Below, piece by piece: positions 1 through 10,700 of a stretch of 64,000 bases of DNA (position 1 is the stretch's first letter; the number at the start of each line of letters is the position of its first letter). The translations under genes were made by a program, and so were the position numbers. Below the pieces are notes generated by a model, which was given only the letters and a program-made list of their open reading frames with translations, did not search any database and had not been told where the DNA came from. The DNA comes from Achatina immaculata (taxonomy: Eukaryota; Mollusca; Gastropoda; Stylommatophora; Achatinidae): positions 30,434,710-30,498,709 of the forward strand of contig CM019697.1 in NCBI GenBank assembly GCA_009760885.1, in the 5' to 3' direction.

Positions 1-1080
1 ATTACACCAAGGCATTTGACAAGGTGAAACATAATGAAATTATTAAAATGCTTGAAGACATCAGTATAGACGGCAAAGACTTGAGGATTGTAAAACATCT
101 ATACTGGAAGTAAGAGGCAGCAGTTCGAGTTGAAAATAGAATTGGAAAATATCAACCTATAAAACAAGGGGTGCGACAAGGATGTGTACTATCTCCAGAC
201 CTTTTTTCTCTGTACAGCGAGAATATTCTAAGAACAATCATCACAGAACCAGGCATAAAAATTGGAGGATACAGTATTAACAACCTTCGGTATGCTGACG
301 ACACAGTACTTATAGCTGAGAACCAACAAGACCTGCAAAATCTCTTGGATAAAGTCGCCAAAGAAAGTGAACAGAAAGGCCTTACTTTGAACATCAAAAA
401 GACAAAAACTATGGTTATATCTAAGAAACAGAATCCACCAGCATGCAGTATTAAATTAAACGGAACCATTCTAAAGCAGGTGCAGAAATTAAAATACCTT
501 GGAGCAGTAATAACTTCAGATGGGAAATGCACAACAGAAAATAGGAATAGAATAGGCCAAGCAAAGACTGCATTTCAGAGAATGAGAAACATATTAGCTA
601 ACACATCTTTATCAATGAATGTTAGAAAACGAGTCCTAAAATGCTATATTGAACCTATCTTGTTATATGGAAGTAAATCATGGACAATAGGCAAGTCTGC
701 ACAAAAATCATTGGAAGCAGCAGAAATGTGGTTTATTAGAAGAATGTTGCGAATCCCCTGGACAGCAAAAATAACTAATGAAGAATGTATGAGAAGAGCT
801 GGAGAGACAAAAAACCTTGTCAGAAAGATAAGAGAGAGACAATGTACTTTCATAGGACATGCAATGAGAAGAGGGGGCATTGAACATATTATAACAACAG
901 GAAAAATAGAAGGAAGAAGATCAAGAGGAAGACCAAGAGAAATGATACTGGACAGTCTGACGGGATGGTGTGAGAGGAGATCACCAACAGAGCTGATGGC
1001 CTGCATGAAGGATCGGGTACTTTGGAGAAGCATAAAAGCCAACGCCAGTCGGCACGGCACCTGATGATGATGATGATGAG
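1..1080 (+). mobile_element. RTE/BovB-like LINE, 3' half of reverse transcriptase (family A)
   Basis: Reverse-transcriptase sequence of an RTE-clade non-LTR retrotransposon, entering from the left edge. The start reads YTKAFDKVKHNEI (palm motif A). A TAA near 112 breaks the frame. It resumes with [16 protein letters not shown] and the catalytic [18 protein letters not shown] (YADD box), then the thumb/C-terminal block with [24 protein letters not shown] and [11 protein letters not shown]. This is the same motif order as the BovB/RTE RT C-terminus. The element ends near 1064 and is followed by a (TGA)n tail to 1079, as is usual for RTE 3' ends. The motif-A stop means the copy is dead. The endonuclease part is missing (5' truncation or outside the window). 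Confidence 0.85.
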
Positions 1081-2590
1081 TTCATAATTTCAGGTTACTC
1101 TTTTTTGGCAGTGGTATGAATACAGTTCTTTTCCATTCTTTTGGCCAAATACCTGAATGCCATATCTTTTTACATAGTGCATGATAGATTGTTGCACATT
1201 CCTTTCCTCCTGCTTTAATAAGTTCAGCTGTTATCTCATCATATCCTGGTGATTTACCATTTTTCATATTCTTTATTGGCCATAACACTTCTTCTATTGT
1301 CAGTTCGGGTTCTTTCTCCTCCAATAATAATTCACAATGTTGATTTCTGCTTTCACAGTCACTTGTTTCATACATTCCTTTGCAATATTCCTTCCATCTC
1401 TCTATAATTTTCCTTGCTTCTGTCAAGGTATTCCCCATCTCGTCACAAATTACATTTAGCTTAGGTGTGACATTTATTGTCAATGTCTTCATTTCTTTAA
1501 ACATTTCACTGTCTCTTCCACACTTCTGATGTTCTATTCTTTCACAACAATCTTGTATGTATTTTGTCTTTTCTTATGTTTCTTCGTACTTCTTTTGTTA
1601 AAGATTTATATTCCTCCTTGTTGTTGTTTGTCACTTTCCATTGCAACTTCATCTAGTGTGCCTGCTGTAATCCATCCATTCTTTTGTGTTTTCTTTATTG
1701 GAACCATGTCTTTAGCTGTTGTTATTAAGATATCTCTGGCCTGCATAGCCCACTCATCTGGAGTCCTCTCCTCCTGGATTTTGAAACGGTTCTTCACTTC
1801 TATACCATATTGTTCTGGTATTTTTGTAAGATCAAAGCAAAGTGGTCTTGATTCCGTAACTGTCTTTTTTATCTTTATCTTCATGTCTGCTATAAATAAC
1901 TCATGGTCTGTGTCACAATCAGTACCTGGTAAAGTTTTTGCTGATGTTATACTTGATTTCCACCTTCTTTGCACTAAAATGTAATCTATTTGATTCATGA
2001 TTTTCCCATCAGGTGATGCCCATGTGTAAAGTCTTCTTGGATGTTGTTTAAAAAGTGTATTAGCAATCATTAACCCATTTTCCATGCAAAAAGCCATTAG
2101 ATTGTCACCTGCCTCATTTCTATGTCCGATGCTAAATTTCCCTACAACATGTCCTTCTTCTTCTGCTCTTTCTGTACCAATCTTTGCATTAAAATCCCCC
2201 AATATCATTTTTCCGTACCTGGTCTATCATCGTTTGCAGTGTGTTATAAAAGTCTTCTGCTTCCTCTTCTTCTGCTGCTGATGTAGGTGCATATATCTAG
2301 ATGATTTTTACATTTCTAGGAGTGCCCTTAAGTCTGATTTTGAGGATTCTATCACTTACTAGATTGTAGCCCAGTAATGCCTTTGTGTTGATTTGTCCAC
2401 TCTATTCTTTCATCCTACTTCTCCACCAGAGTATATAAAGATATTATGATTCTCGCTCTTGAAATGTCCTGATCCTTTCCATCGATGTTCGCAGATTCCC
2501 AAAATATGTATCCCCGTTCTTTTCATCTCGTCATTTATTTGATATTTTCCCTCAAACATACTTCTCGGCATCAAGTGGTGCGAATTCAAG
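1081..2590 (-). mobile_element. RTE/BovB-like LINE, endonuclease and start of reverse transcriptase (family A)
   Basis: Read on the minus strand from 2590, this gives the 5' half of an RTE element. There is an N-terminal endonuclease piece with HILGICEHRWKGSGHF, then (2208 to 1606) GDFNAKIG, YTWASPDGKIMNQIDYIL and the D-TDHE-L block typical of an AP-like endonuclease, and then the RT N-terminus (1504 to 1082) ending in WPKEWKRTVFIPLPKK. Several frame breaks occur between 1504 and 1606 and at 2208-2410. It stops abruptly at 1082, where the oppositely oriented family-A copy ends, so it lacks its 3' end. That is unlike ordinary 5'-truncated LINE insertions. Confidence 0.82.
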
Positions 2591-2935
2591 AACAATGCAG
2601 AGATAAGACAGATGACTGAACAACAACCAGTCTCATGGGTGATCAGGAAAAGGAGATGGACATATATTGGTCACGTGATGAGAAGAAACGATCAGAGAAC
2701 CCCAAAACAAGCTATCAAGTGGAACACAACAGTCCAAAGAAAAAGAGGCAGACTGCGTGAAACTTTGAAGAGGACATTGTTAAGAGAGGCCAAATCAAAA
2801 GGCATAAAATCCCTTGATGAGGTTGAAAGACTTGCCAAAGACAGGAAAAATTGGCGAACTACCTTACGAGCCCTGTGTGACATTTAATGGCACAGGAAGG
2901 ATTATAAGATATAAGATAAGATACTTCTCCATCAG
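2581..2935 (+). mobile_element. LINE family B (I/Nimb-like), 3' terminal fragment
   Basis: Last roughly 100 codons of the LINE called family B here (near full-length copy at 41545-44653). It contains [33 protein letters not shown] and KSLDEVERLAKDRKNW, ending RALCDI-stop at 2887, followed by the family's 3' UTR (GGCACAGGAAGGATTATAAG) and TATAAGA-type tail repeats. It abuts the inverted RTE endonuclease fragment at about 2590. Dead 5'-truncated copy. Confidence 0.85.
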
Positions 2936-3320
2936 TCTACGGGACACCCTTGGGCAAGGTGGAGTACCTGTATAGCCGCCCGATCAGGGCGATGTGAAGC
3001 CATGGGAGCAGGTGGTGGGTGGAATGGGAGAGCAGCCGACAGATAATGTTGGTTATGGTCACCATTCTACGATGGTAGGCAGATGATCTCAATGTAAGGA
3101 CAATGGCTACGATCACTGACTAGTACAGTCACTGCCCGGAAGGAAAGCAATGGTAAACTATCTTCTGGAAATATACCAAGAAACCCAAACAGCAACATGG
3201 AAAGTCAAATAGGAAAAAGATCTGGTGGTGAGGCAGAGGTCACTACTAGTAACTGTGATGACGGACAAAATCCTGACGGTGTTACTAAGGAAAACCCCTG
3301 CATCAAACTAAAAAGGATGT
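2936..3320 (+). mobile_element. Probable RTE-like 5' end (untranslated leader)
   Basis: GC-richer stretch with no long ORF. The segment around 3136-3185 (CCCGGAAGGAAAGCAATGG followed by a CCAAGAAACCC block) resembles the conserved leader seen at the 5' end of many RTE/CR1-type LINEs. It is followed by LINE-like coding fragments. Identification is by resemblance only. It could instead belong to the family-D LINE that follows at 3530. Confidence 0.35.
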
Positions 3321-3529
3321 GAGAATACAGTTACTATGATATTTAAAATGACGGTAAACATGTCTGTTGATCTTAAAACATTTTATAGTAGTGAAACGTA
3401 ATTAGTGTCTGACCTCCTCCTATAGCAACCGATAACATACAACCAGACTTGCAGACGGACCCCAAACCCCTGTCCTAAATGCGGCCCTAGGTCGGTACAC
3501 CTCTCTGTGTGCACAGCCAGTTGGTGAAC
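3321..3529. other. Unassigned spacer between LINE fragments
   Basis: No credible coding exon, RNA gene or recognisable repeat was seen here. It lies between LINE leader-like sequence and a LINE C-terminal fragment and is probably untranslated LINE sequence. Confidence 0.4.
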
Positions 3530-3960
3530 ATCCCCAGCAATGGAAAAGAGACTAGATGCTTTTGAAAATAAGTGCCTTCGAAGACTGGTAAATATCTGTT
3601 GGCACGACTTCAGATCGGTTACATCAATAAGACAAGAAACTAAACAAGACTACATATCAAACTTTATCAGAAGATGTCGCTGGAACTGCATCGGCCACAT
3701 ACTTAGACTGGACGAAAAACGACTCCCACACCAAGCATTTACGTGGTCACCAGGGGGTAAAGGAAAGCGGGGTAAACCCAAAGACACACTCAGAAGAGTT
3801 ATCACCAAGGAGTGTTCAGCAATGCTCATCAGAAACACCAAAGATATAAAGCACGTAGCAAGGAATCGCCAGACATGGAGAGCCTTGTCCTCGCCCTATC
3901 CGCCGCCTTTGGCCCAAGTAACATATGATAATCCAGACCACATTTTGTAAAAATGACGCT
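3530..3960 (+). mobile_element. LINE family D, C-terminal reverse-transcriptase fragment
   Basis: Open for about 136 codons: MEKRLDAFENKCLRRLVNI, then RRCRWNCIGHILRLDEKRLP, GKGKRGKPKDTLRRVITKE and HVARNRQTWRALSS. This cysteine/arginine-rich W-x-GH-LR...KRGRPK...R-W layout is the standard extreme C-terminus of I/RTE-type LINE polymerases. It differs in sequence from families A-C in this window. A related minus-strand fragment lies at 28150-28435. Confidence 0.75.
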
Positions 3961-4605
3961 CTTTTGTTGAATGAATTAGGTTTTCTCGTCTGTTTGTATT
4001 TGGAAGTTTTCGTGGACAAGAGAAGGTAAGACACGTCTACTCATTCAACAATCCAGCCTTCTCTGTTTAATACAAATATTTATTTGTCACCAGGACCGCA
4101 CAGGAAAACAAAAGATGTGCTAAAACTGGATTAGATTCTAAAATCATGAAGACAAGTCACGTTTTGGCATGACTGCGTTTTTCACCGCAGCTGTTTGTCG
4201 GAAAAGAGATGGGTGTATAGTAGATTTACAACAACAAAAAAAAGTGAGGAAAGTGGGCAGAGAGCAAGATGAGTACATATACATGAAGGACATAACAATA
4301 ATCCAATATTTCGGCAAAAGCCTTTTTTCAGGGATCACACACAAAAAAACAACACATTTCGTGCCGGACTTTATTACAAGGAGGAGGCCAAAAGGCTAAG
4401 GCAGTATATTTTTCATACATTTGTTGTGTTTTTATCTATTGATACCCTCAGCATTAGACATAAATGCTCAAACTTATTTATGCTGTTTAGTTTATGTTTG
4501 GAAATAGGTGTATTTTCAGCCAAAAACACAAGTATGGATCTTCCCTCAGAATATGAATTGTCACAAATTCTTCTCTCACAGACATCTTACTTGGACATTA
4601 CTATA
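3961..4605 (+). promoter_or_regulatory. CHID1 upstream region with possible non-coding first exon
   Basis: Unique sequence between the last LINE and the CHID1 start codon. A strong donor-like site (GAGAAG|GTAAGAC) lies at 4025/4026 and an excellent acceptor (TTCTTCTCTCACAG) ends at 4581. A 5'-UTR intron of about 556 bases (4026-4581) is therefore plausible, leaving 4582-4605 as the leader immediately before the ATG. If so, the upstream in-frame ATG at about 4534 would be intronic. No TATA box is convincing. The promoter itself is not located. Confidence 0.3.
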
Positions 4606-4731
4606 ATGCACACTGTATCATCCAAAGCTGTTGTGTGTGCTGTGTTTGCTGTGGTGGTGTTTTGCCTCACAACACTGACTCAAGCAACTCTTTCTAAAAG
4701 TGACAGAGACAAAAAGAAAAAGGACATAAAG
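4606..4731 (+). CDS. CHID1: CHID1 exon 1 (signal peptide)
   Basis: Codons 1-42. The hydrophobic run [20 protein letters not shown] is followed by [15 protein letters not shown]. Donor AAAG|GTATAT, phase 0. An upstream in-frame ATG with good context (about 4534) is probably removed with a leader intron. Confidence 0.9.
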
Positions 4732-7700
4732 GTATATTTTTCTGCCTTCTCTTCAGTTATATCCATATTATCATCATCATGTCCCATGCCTAGAGGCATT
4801 GGTGACCATGTTTCTCCACAATTTCAGATCTTTCATGTTATTCATCATTTTCCCATTGTTGTGCCATTCCCATGCCATCATGTCAAGCCATCTGAGGTTT
4901 GGTCTACCTCTCCCTTTCCTGCTTTCAATTTTTAACTGTTGTCAGGATATTTTCTATTCCTCTTCTTCTCATTATCAGTTAGTGAGTCATTTGCATGTCC
5001 CTTGTGGAACTTTGCCTACCTAACAGCACTCCTGTAGGAGTCTCAGTTGTAAGCAAGATGCCCTGCTGTTGATGCATCCATTTGAGTACCAACAAGACCT
5101 GCAAAATCTCTTGCTAGCCAGTGAAGACATGCTATCTGTTTTTTCTTGCATGGAATTCACATTATTACTAATAAGAATTATGTCATCAGCAAAATCAAGA
5201 TCTTCTAGTTGGGTCTCATGTACCCAGTCAGTACATGTGTTACCTGTGCAGCATTTTTTCATTATGAAGTCTGTTGTAATTCCAAAAAAGCAAAGGAGAC
5301 AGTATACATCCTTGTTTCACACCTGTTTCAATCTGGAACCATTCACTCATCCCTTCTGTCTTGACTGCACAAACATATCCATTGTAGAAGTCTTTAATGA
5401 TGTTGACACTTTTAGATGGTATTCCATATAGACTTAAAATTCTGGGATTTTGGAATACATTTAAATAAAATTCAGTCCCATATATTTTTGTTTATTTAAA
5501 TGCAAAAAATGAATTAGAAAAAATACTAAAAGTCAGATCTTCTCATGATATAAATCATGATAGAAAGATCATCAGTACTTGATCCTCAAATTTCCTGACA
5601 GACACAAACTCATAGGCATATACCTGTATATATTTCTTATATTTTAAAGCATTTAAGCTTTCTTTAAAATTAGTCCTTACAGAGTCGCAGCCTTTTCTTG
5701 TCCTCTTTGCCTTCATACATCCAGTGTAGTAAGACTTTCCTATCCAGCAAGATTTCCTGATTGAAGTGTGTAGCATTATGTATGTAAGAGAACTATCATT
5801 TGCCACATTCTGTAGCAGATGAAAGTGTAGTATTATTTATGTAAGATAACAATCTGACCTAGTTACTTCATTTTGTAGCAGATGGAAGCTGTAGTGTTAT
5901 TTATGCTAGAGAATTTATAACTGACCCATTTACTACAATTTGTAACAGATTGAAGTGGCAGACAGAAATGTGATTGACAGAGGCCTGGTTACTACAAACC
6001 CTAAAGTTAAAGACATCATTAAGGAACATACACTCTACTTTGACAGGGACAGGGAAGTGAAAAACTTTGAAGGAGAAACACTTGCCTATGTTACACCTGT
6101 AAGTGTAAGATTTTATAGGAGAAACTCTTGCCTATGTTATACCTGTAAGTGTAAGATTTTATAGGAGAAACACTTGCCTATGTTACACCTGTAAGTGTAA
6201 GATTTTATAGGAGAAACTCTTGCCTATGTTACACCTGTAAATGGGAAGATTTTATAGGAGAAACTCTTGCCTATGTTACACCTATAAGTGTAAGATTTTA
6301 TAGGAGAAACTCTTGCCTATGTTACACCTGTAAGTGTAAGATTTTATAGGAGAAACTCTTGCCTATGTTACACCTGTAAGTTGGAAGATTTTATAGGAGA
6401 AACACTTGCCTTTGTTACACCTGTAAATGGGAAGATTTTATAGGAGAAACTCTTGCCTATGTTACACCTGTAAGTGGGAAGATTTTATAGGATAAACTCT
6501 TGCCTATGTTACACCTGTAAGTAGGAAAATTTTAAAGGAGAAACACTTGACTGTGTCATACCTGTAAGTGCTAAAACTTTGAAGAAGAAACACTTGCTGA
6601 TGTCAAATCTGTAAGCATGAAAACTTTAAAATGGAGACTTCTTTATATGTCTTGAAATTGAAGATAACTTTGTCTCTAGACAAAAAAATGTTCAATGTTA
6701 CATCTTTTACATGTGGCTTTCACAGAAAAAATATTTATCCTTATCTTGTTAGTGGTCCTGAAATAAAAAACATTAAAATGAAGGATTGCTAATCTTGAAA
6801 GAAACAAGATAACTGACCCGCTTGAAGAATAGCAGTGATAAAACCAACAGATAAGTATTGTCTTCAGATTGAAATGAACAGATAAATGACCTTCAGTCAA
6901 GGGAAAATTGAAACATAAGGTATCATATTTAGGTATTATGGTATATTATGGTATCATATACACCTCACAGGTGTAACATATTTAGTGATTTTGTTATTGG
7001 TACAAAAATGCTTGTTTCGTGGAGTGTTTTGTTTGTTTTGTGTTCAGTGGAACAACCATGGCTATGATGTGGCTAAACTGTTTGGGTCAAAGTTCAACTA
7101 CGTATCACCAGTCTGGCTTCAGATCAAGCGACAGCCTGCAGGAGCATTCTTTGTTGCCGGCACTCATGACATTGACAGAGGTATTTGCTGTTCGTGAGGA
7201 AGGTTTAGTGTTAACATTCTTAGAAGTATAGTGAATGCATTATGAATGTTCTTCTAACAGAGTATTGATTTTTTTTCAGAATTGCTTCCTTTGCTGATCA
7301 GTCAGTCATTCATTTGCATGTCCCTTGTGGAACTTCCCCCCCCCCCCCCCCCCACAACACTCCTGTAGGCCTCTTGGTTATAAGCAAGATGCCCTGCTGC
7401 TGATGCATCCATTTGCAGATTATCAACAATGTCTTGCAGCCATATTCACCTTGGTCTTCCTCTTTCATTTTTTCCCCATTATATATCCTTCCAAGACGGT
7501 CTTCTCTAGATTATCATGACGTTTAATGTGTCCAAAATTAAGTTTTCTCTGTTTAATCCTCTTTACTAGCCAGCCTTCTTCGATATTAAGTTCTTGTAGT
7601 ATGGATATGTTTGTTCTTTTATGTGTCCACGATATTTAAAGAACTCTTCTGTAGCATTTACATTCAAAGGCATTTGTGTTTCTCAGCTATTTTGTTAAAT

Positions 7701-10700
7701 GTCCAGGTCTCACAGGCATATGTTGCGATAGGAAAGATGCATGCCCTTAAAAATGTTATTTTTGTAGTTCTGTCTGTTCCTCTCCACAGCTTCTTTAGTT
7801 CCTTTGCTGATAGTTGTTAAAAAAAGATTATCTCTCTTGTTATTTTCATAGTTAAAGTTTATGGGTGACTTCTGTTGGATTGTTTAAGCATGCAGAACTT
7901 TTGAGATGCAGGAATTCATGTAGTTCTGACTTTTTCTCAGAGTATGAGGATTTGATTTTTTACTTTACAAAAGATGTGTGAGATTAGATTCTGTATTTGA
8001 TGCTTGATGTGAGAAGTCTTGTCATGAAAAGTAGAAGTCTCATCATGAGAAGCTGGCCTTATTGTTCATCATCATCACCACCATCATCGAGATTTCATCA
8101 TCATCAGTATTTCATCATCATCACCACCATCATTGAGATTTCATCATCATCACCACCATCATTGAGATTTCATCATTATCACCACCATCATCAAGATTTC
8201 ATCACCATCACCACCATCATTGAGATTTCATCATCATCATCACCACCATCATCAAGATTTCATCACCACCACCATCATCAAGATTTCATCATCAATATTT
8301 CATCATCACCACCATCATTGAGATTTCATCATCATCATCACCACCATCATCAAGATTTCATCATCACCACCATCATCAATATTTCATAATCACCACCATC
8401 ATCAAGATTTCATCATCATCATCATCATCATCATCACCACCATCATCAAGATTTCATCATCATCACCACCATCATCAAGATTTCATCATCATCACCACCA
8501 TCATCGAGATTTCATCATCATCACCACTATCATTGAGATTTCATCATCAAGATTTCATCATCATCCCCACCATCATCGAGATTTCATCATCATCACTACC
8601 ATCGTCGAGATTTCATCATCACCCCCACCATAATCAAGATTTCATCATCATCATCACCATCATCAAGATTTCATCATCATCACCACCATCATTAAGATTT
8701 CATCATCATCAAGTTATATCATTAAAGTTTTTATTGAATTTGGTAAGATGTCTAGCTTCCTAACCTGAGTCATGTCGTGTGTCTAACAAATGGGAAACTG
8801 TTGTCATCAGAATGTGATGACAGGATGTTCACCTGCCAACTGCTTATTCCATCTTGACACATTTACCTTTCACTACGTAAAGATACGGAGTTCAAGCAGT
8901 CACAGTTTTGTTGTTTTGATGTGCTTATGTCCTTAAATTTTTACCATGTTGTTTATATGTGCAAATTTTGCTTAGATTTTCCGAGTAGGTATCATTTATT
9001 ATGATCTCATTCAGTTCTCTGTATGTTCCCAGGGTGGATTTCAGCAGTTGTGCAAGGACGGAAAACAAAACTGGGTGAGACACTTCTCCTACTATGCAGC
9101 AGTGAAAGTCTGTGAAAACAAGATTAAGCTGATAGAGATAATTATTTGAAGAAAAAAATGCATAAAACGACAAAACATGCCTTCCGAGGACTAGAGAATT
9201 ATTAGTATAAACAGAAGGAAGTAATGTCAGAACAGCATAAATCAGCAAAACATCAAATGTTTCGTATCCAAAATAAATTTCATCTAGGGCTTTGATAGAA
9301 AAGCTTTTACTAAATGTCTTATCTGATTGGCAACTGTCTGTATATTTCTTTATAGAAAGTTTTAACTACCTCATGAGAAATTCAAGACTTTTATTTATGA
9401 AACAAGTTTTTAGCACTGATACCAGAACAGTATAAATCAGTAAACAGCAAGTTTTTTTTTTTTTTTGTAATTAGCATTTCTTGAAGGGTTGGATAAAAAT
9501 ATACTTTAGTAAAATGTTATCTGATCAGAAAAATCATTATCTGGTGTAATATTTATTTTAAAGGACCTTTTATAATGTCTTATTTCATTAGAAATTCAAG
9601 GTATTTATTTATGATACACAAGTCTTGATCTGGGAAATTGAGTAACATCAGATGGGAAATGCATCCCTGAAATCAAAAATAGAATATGCCAAGCCAGAAC
9701 AGCTTTCAGACAAATGAGAAACATGTTGTGCAATACATCCCTATAACTGAACATAAGAAAGATAGTTCTAAAGTGTTACATTGAGCCTATCCTTATCTAT
9801 GGAAGTGAGTCATGGACAGTCAGCAGATCAATGCAAAGATCATTTGAAGCAGCAGAGATGTGCTTTCTTAGAAGAATGTTGAGTACCATGGACAGCTAAG
9901 ATGACAAACAGGGAATGTCTAACTAAAGCAGATGTAGAAAGGAACCTAATTAAATCCATAAGAAAATGATGCTCATCATTCACTGGACCCATGAGAAAGG
10001 GAGGGCTTGAAAACCTCTTAACAACAGGAAAGATAAATGGGAGGAGATGCAGGGGAAGACCAAGAGAAAAAAAATAATGGACAGTCGGTGACATGATGGC
10101 ACAACAAAGAAATCACCAGCTGAGCTGATGGAAAATATCAAGGACTGAGATTTGGGGAGATGCATGATCTCCAACACCTACCAGCGTGGCTCCTGTGATG
10201 AAGTTTTGGGCACCACATACCAACAGAGTAATAATGGCTTTGACCAACTCAGATGGGCCATCTTTAGTCTCCAGTCAAGACAACAACACAGTGAAGCACA
10301 CTTGCTGAGCATACTTGAGATGGGAATAATAAATGAGCGCACAAGTGCAGTGGTTCTCAAGTTTTTTACATCCAAGGATCACTTTTTCAGATACATAAGA
10401 GGGGTGATTGATAAGTTTTTGGCCTAAGGTACAACAGATTATTTGTGGACAACTTTTTGGGGTTATTTCTCAACATAGTCCCCTTGCAAGTTTATGCACT
10501 TAGTTCAGTGATCCTGGAGCATACGGATCCCTTTGTATAAATCAGTAAACAGCAAGTTTTTTTTTTTTTTTGTAATTAGCATTTCTTGAAGGGTTGGATA
10601 AAAATATACTTTAGTAAAATGTTATCTGATCAGAAAAATCATTATCTGGTGTAATATTTATTTTAAAGGACCTTTTATAATGTTTTATTTCATTAGAAAT

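Noticed and set aside
4426..4605. N-terminal extension of CHID1 from the upstream in-frame ORF
   Set aside because: A strong acceptor at 4581 suggests this is intron or leader, and the signal peptide begins at 4606.
7997..8763. Histidine/serine-rich ORFs
   Set aside because: CAT/CAC microsatellite-minisatellite translation.
10340..10400. hAT transposon (CAGTGGTTCTCAAG terminus; also near 11452, 35940 and 56249)
   Set aside because: Only isolated terminus-like strings with no partner terminus or 8-bp duplication; too short to support.
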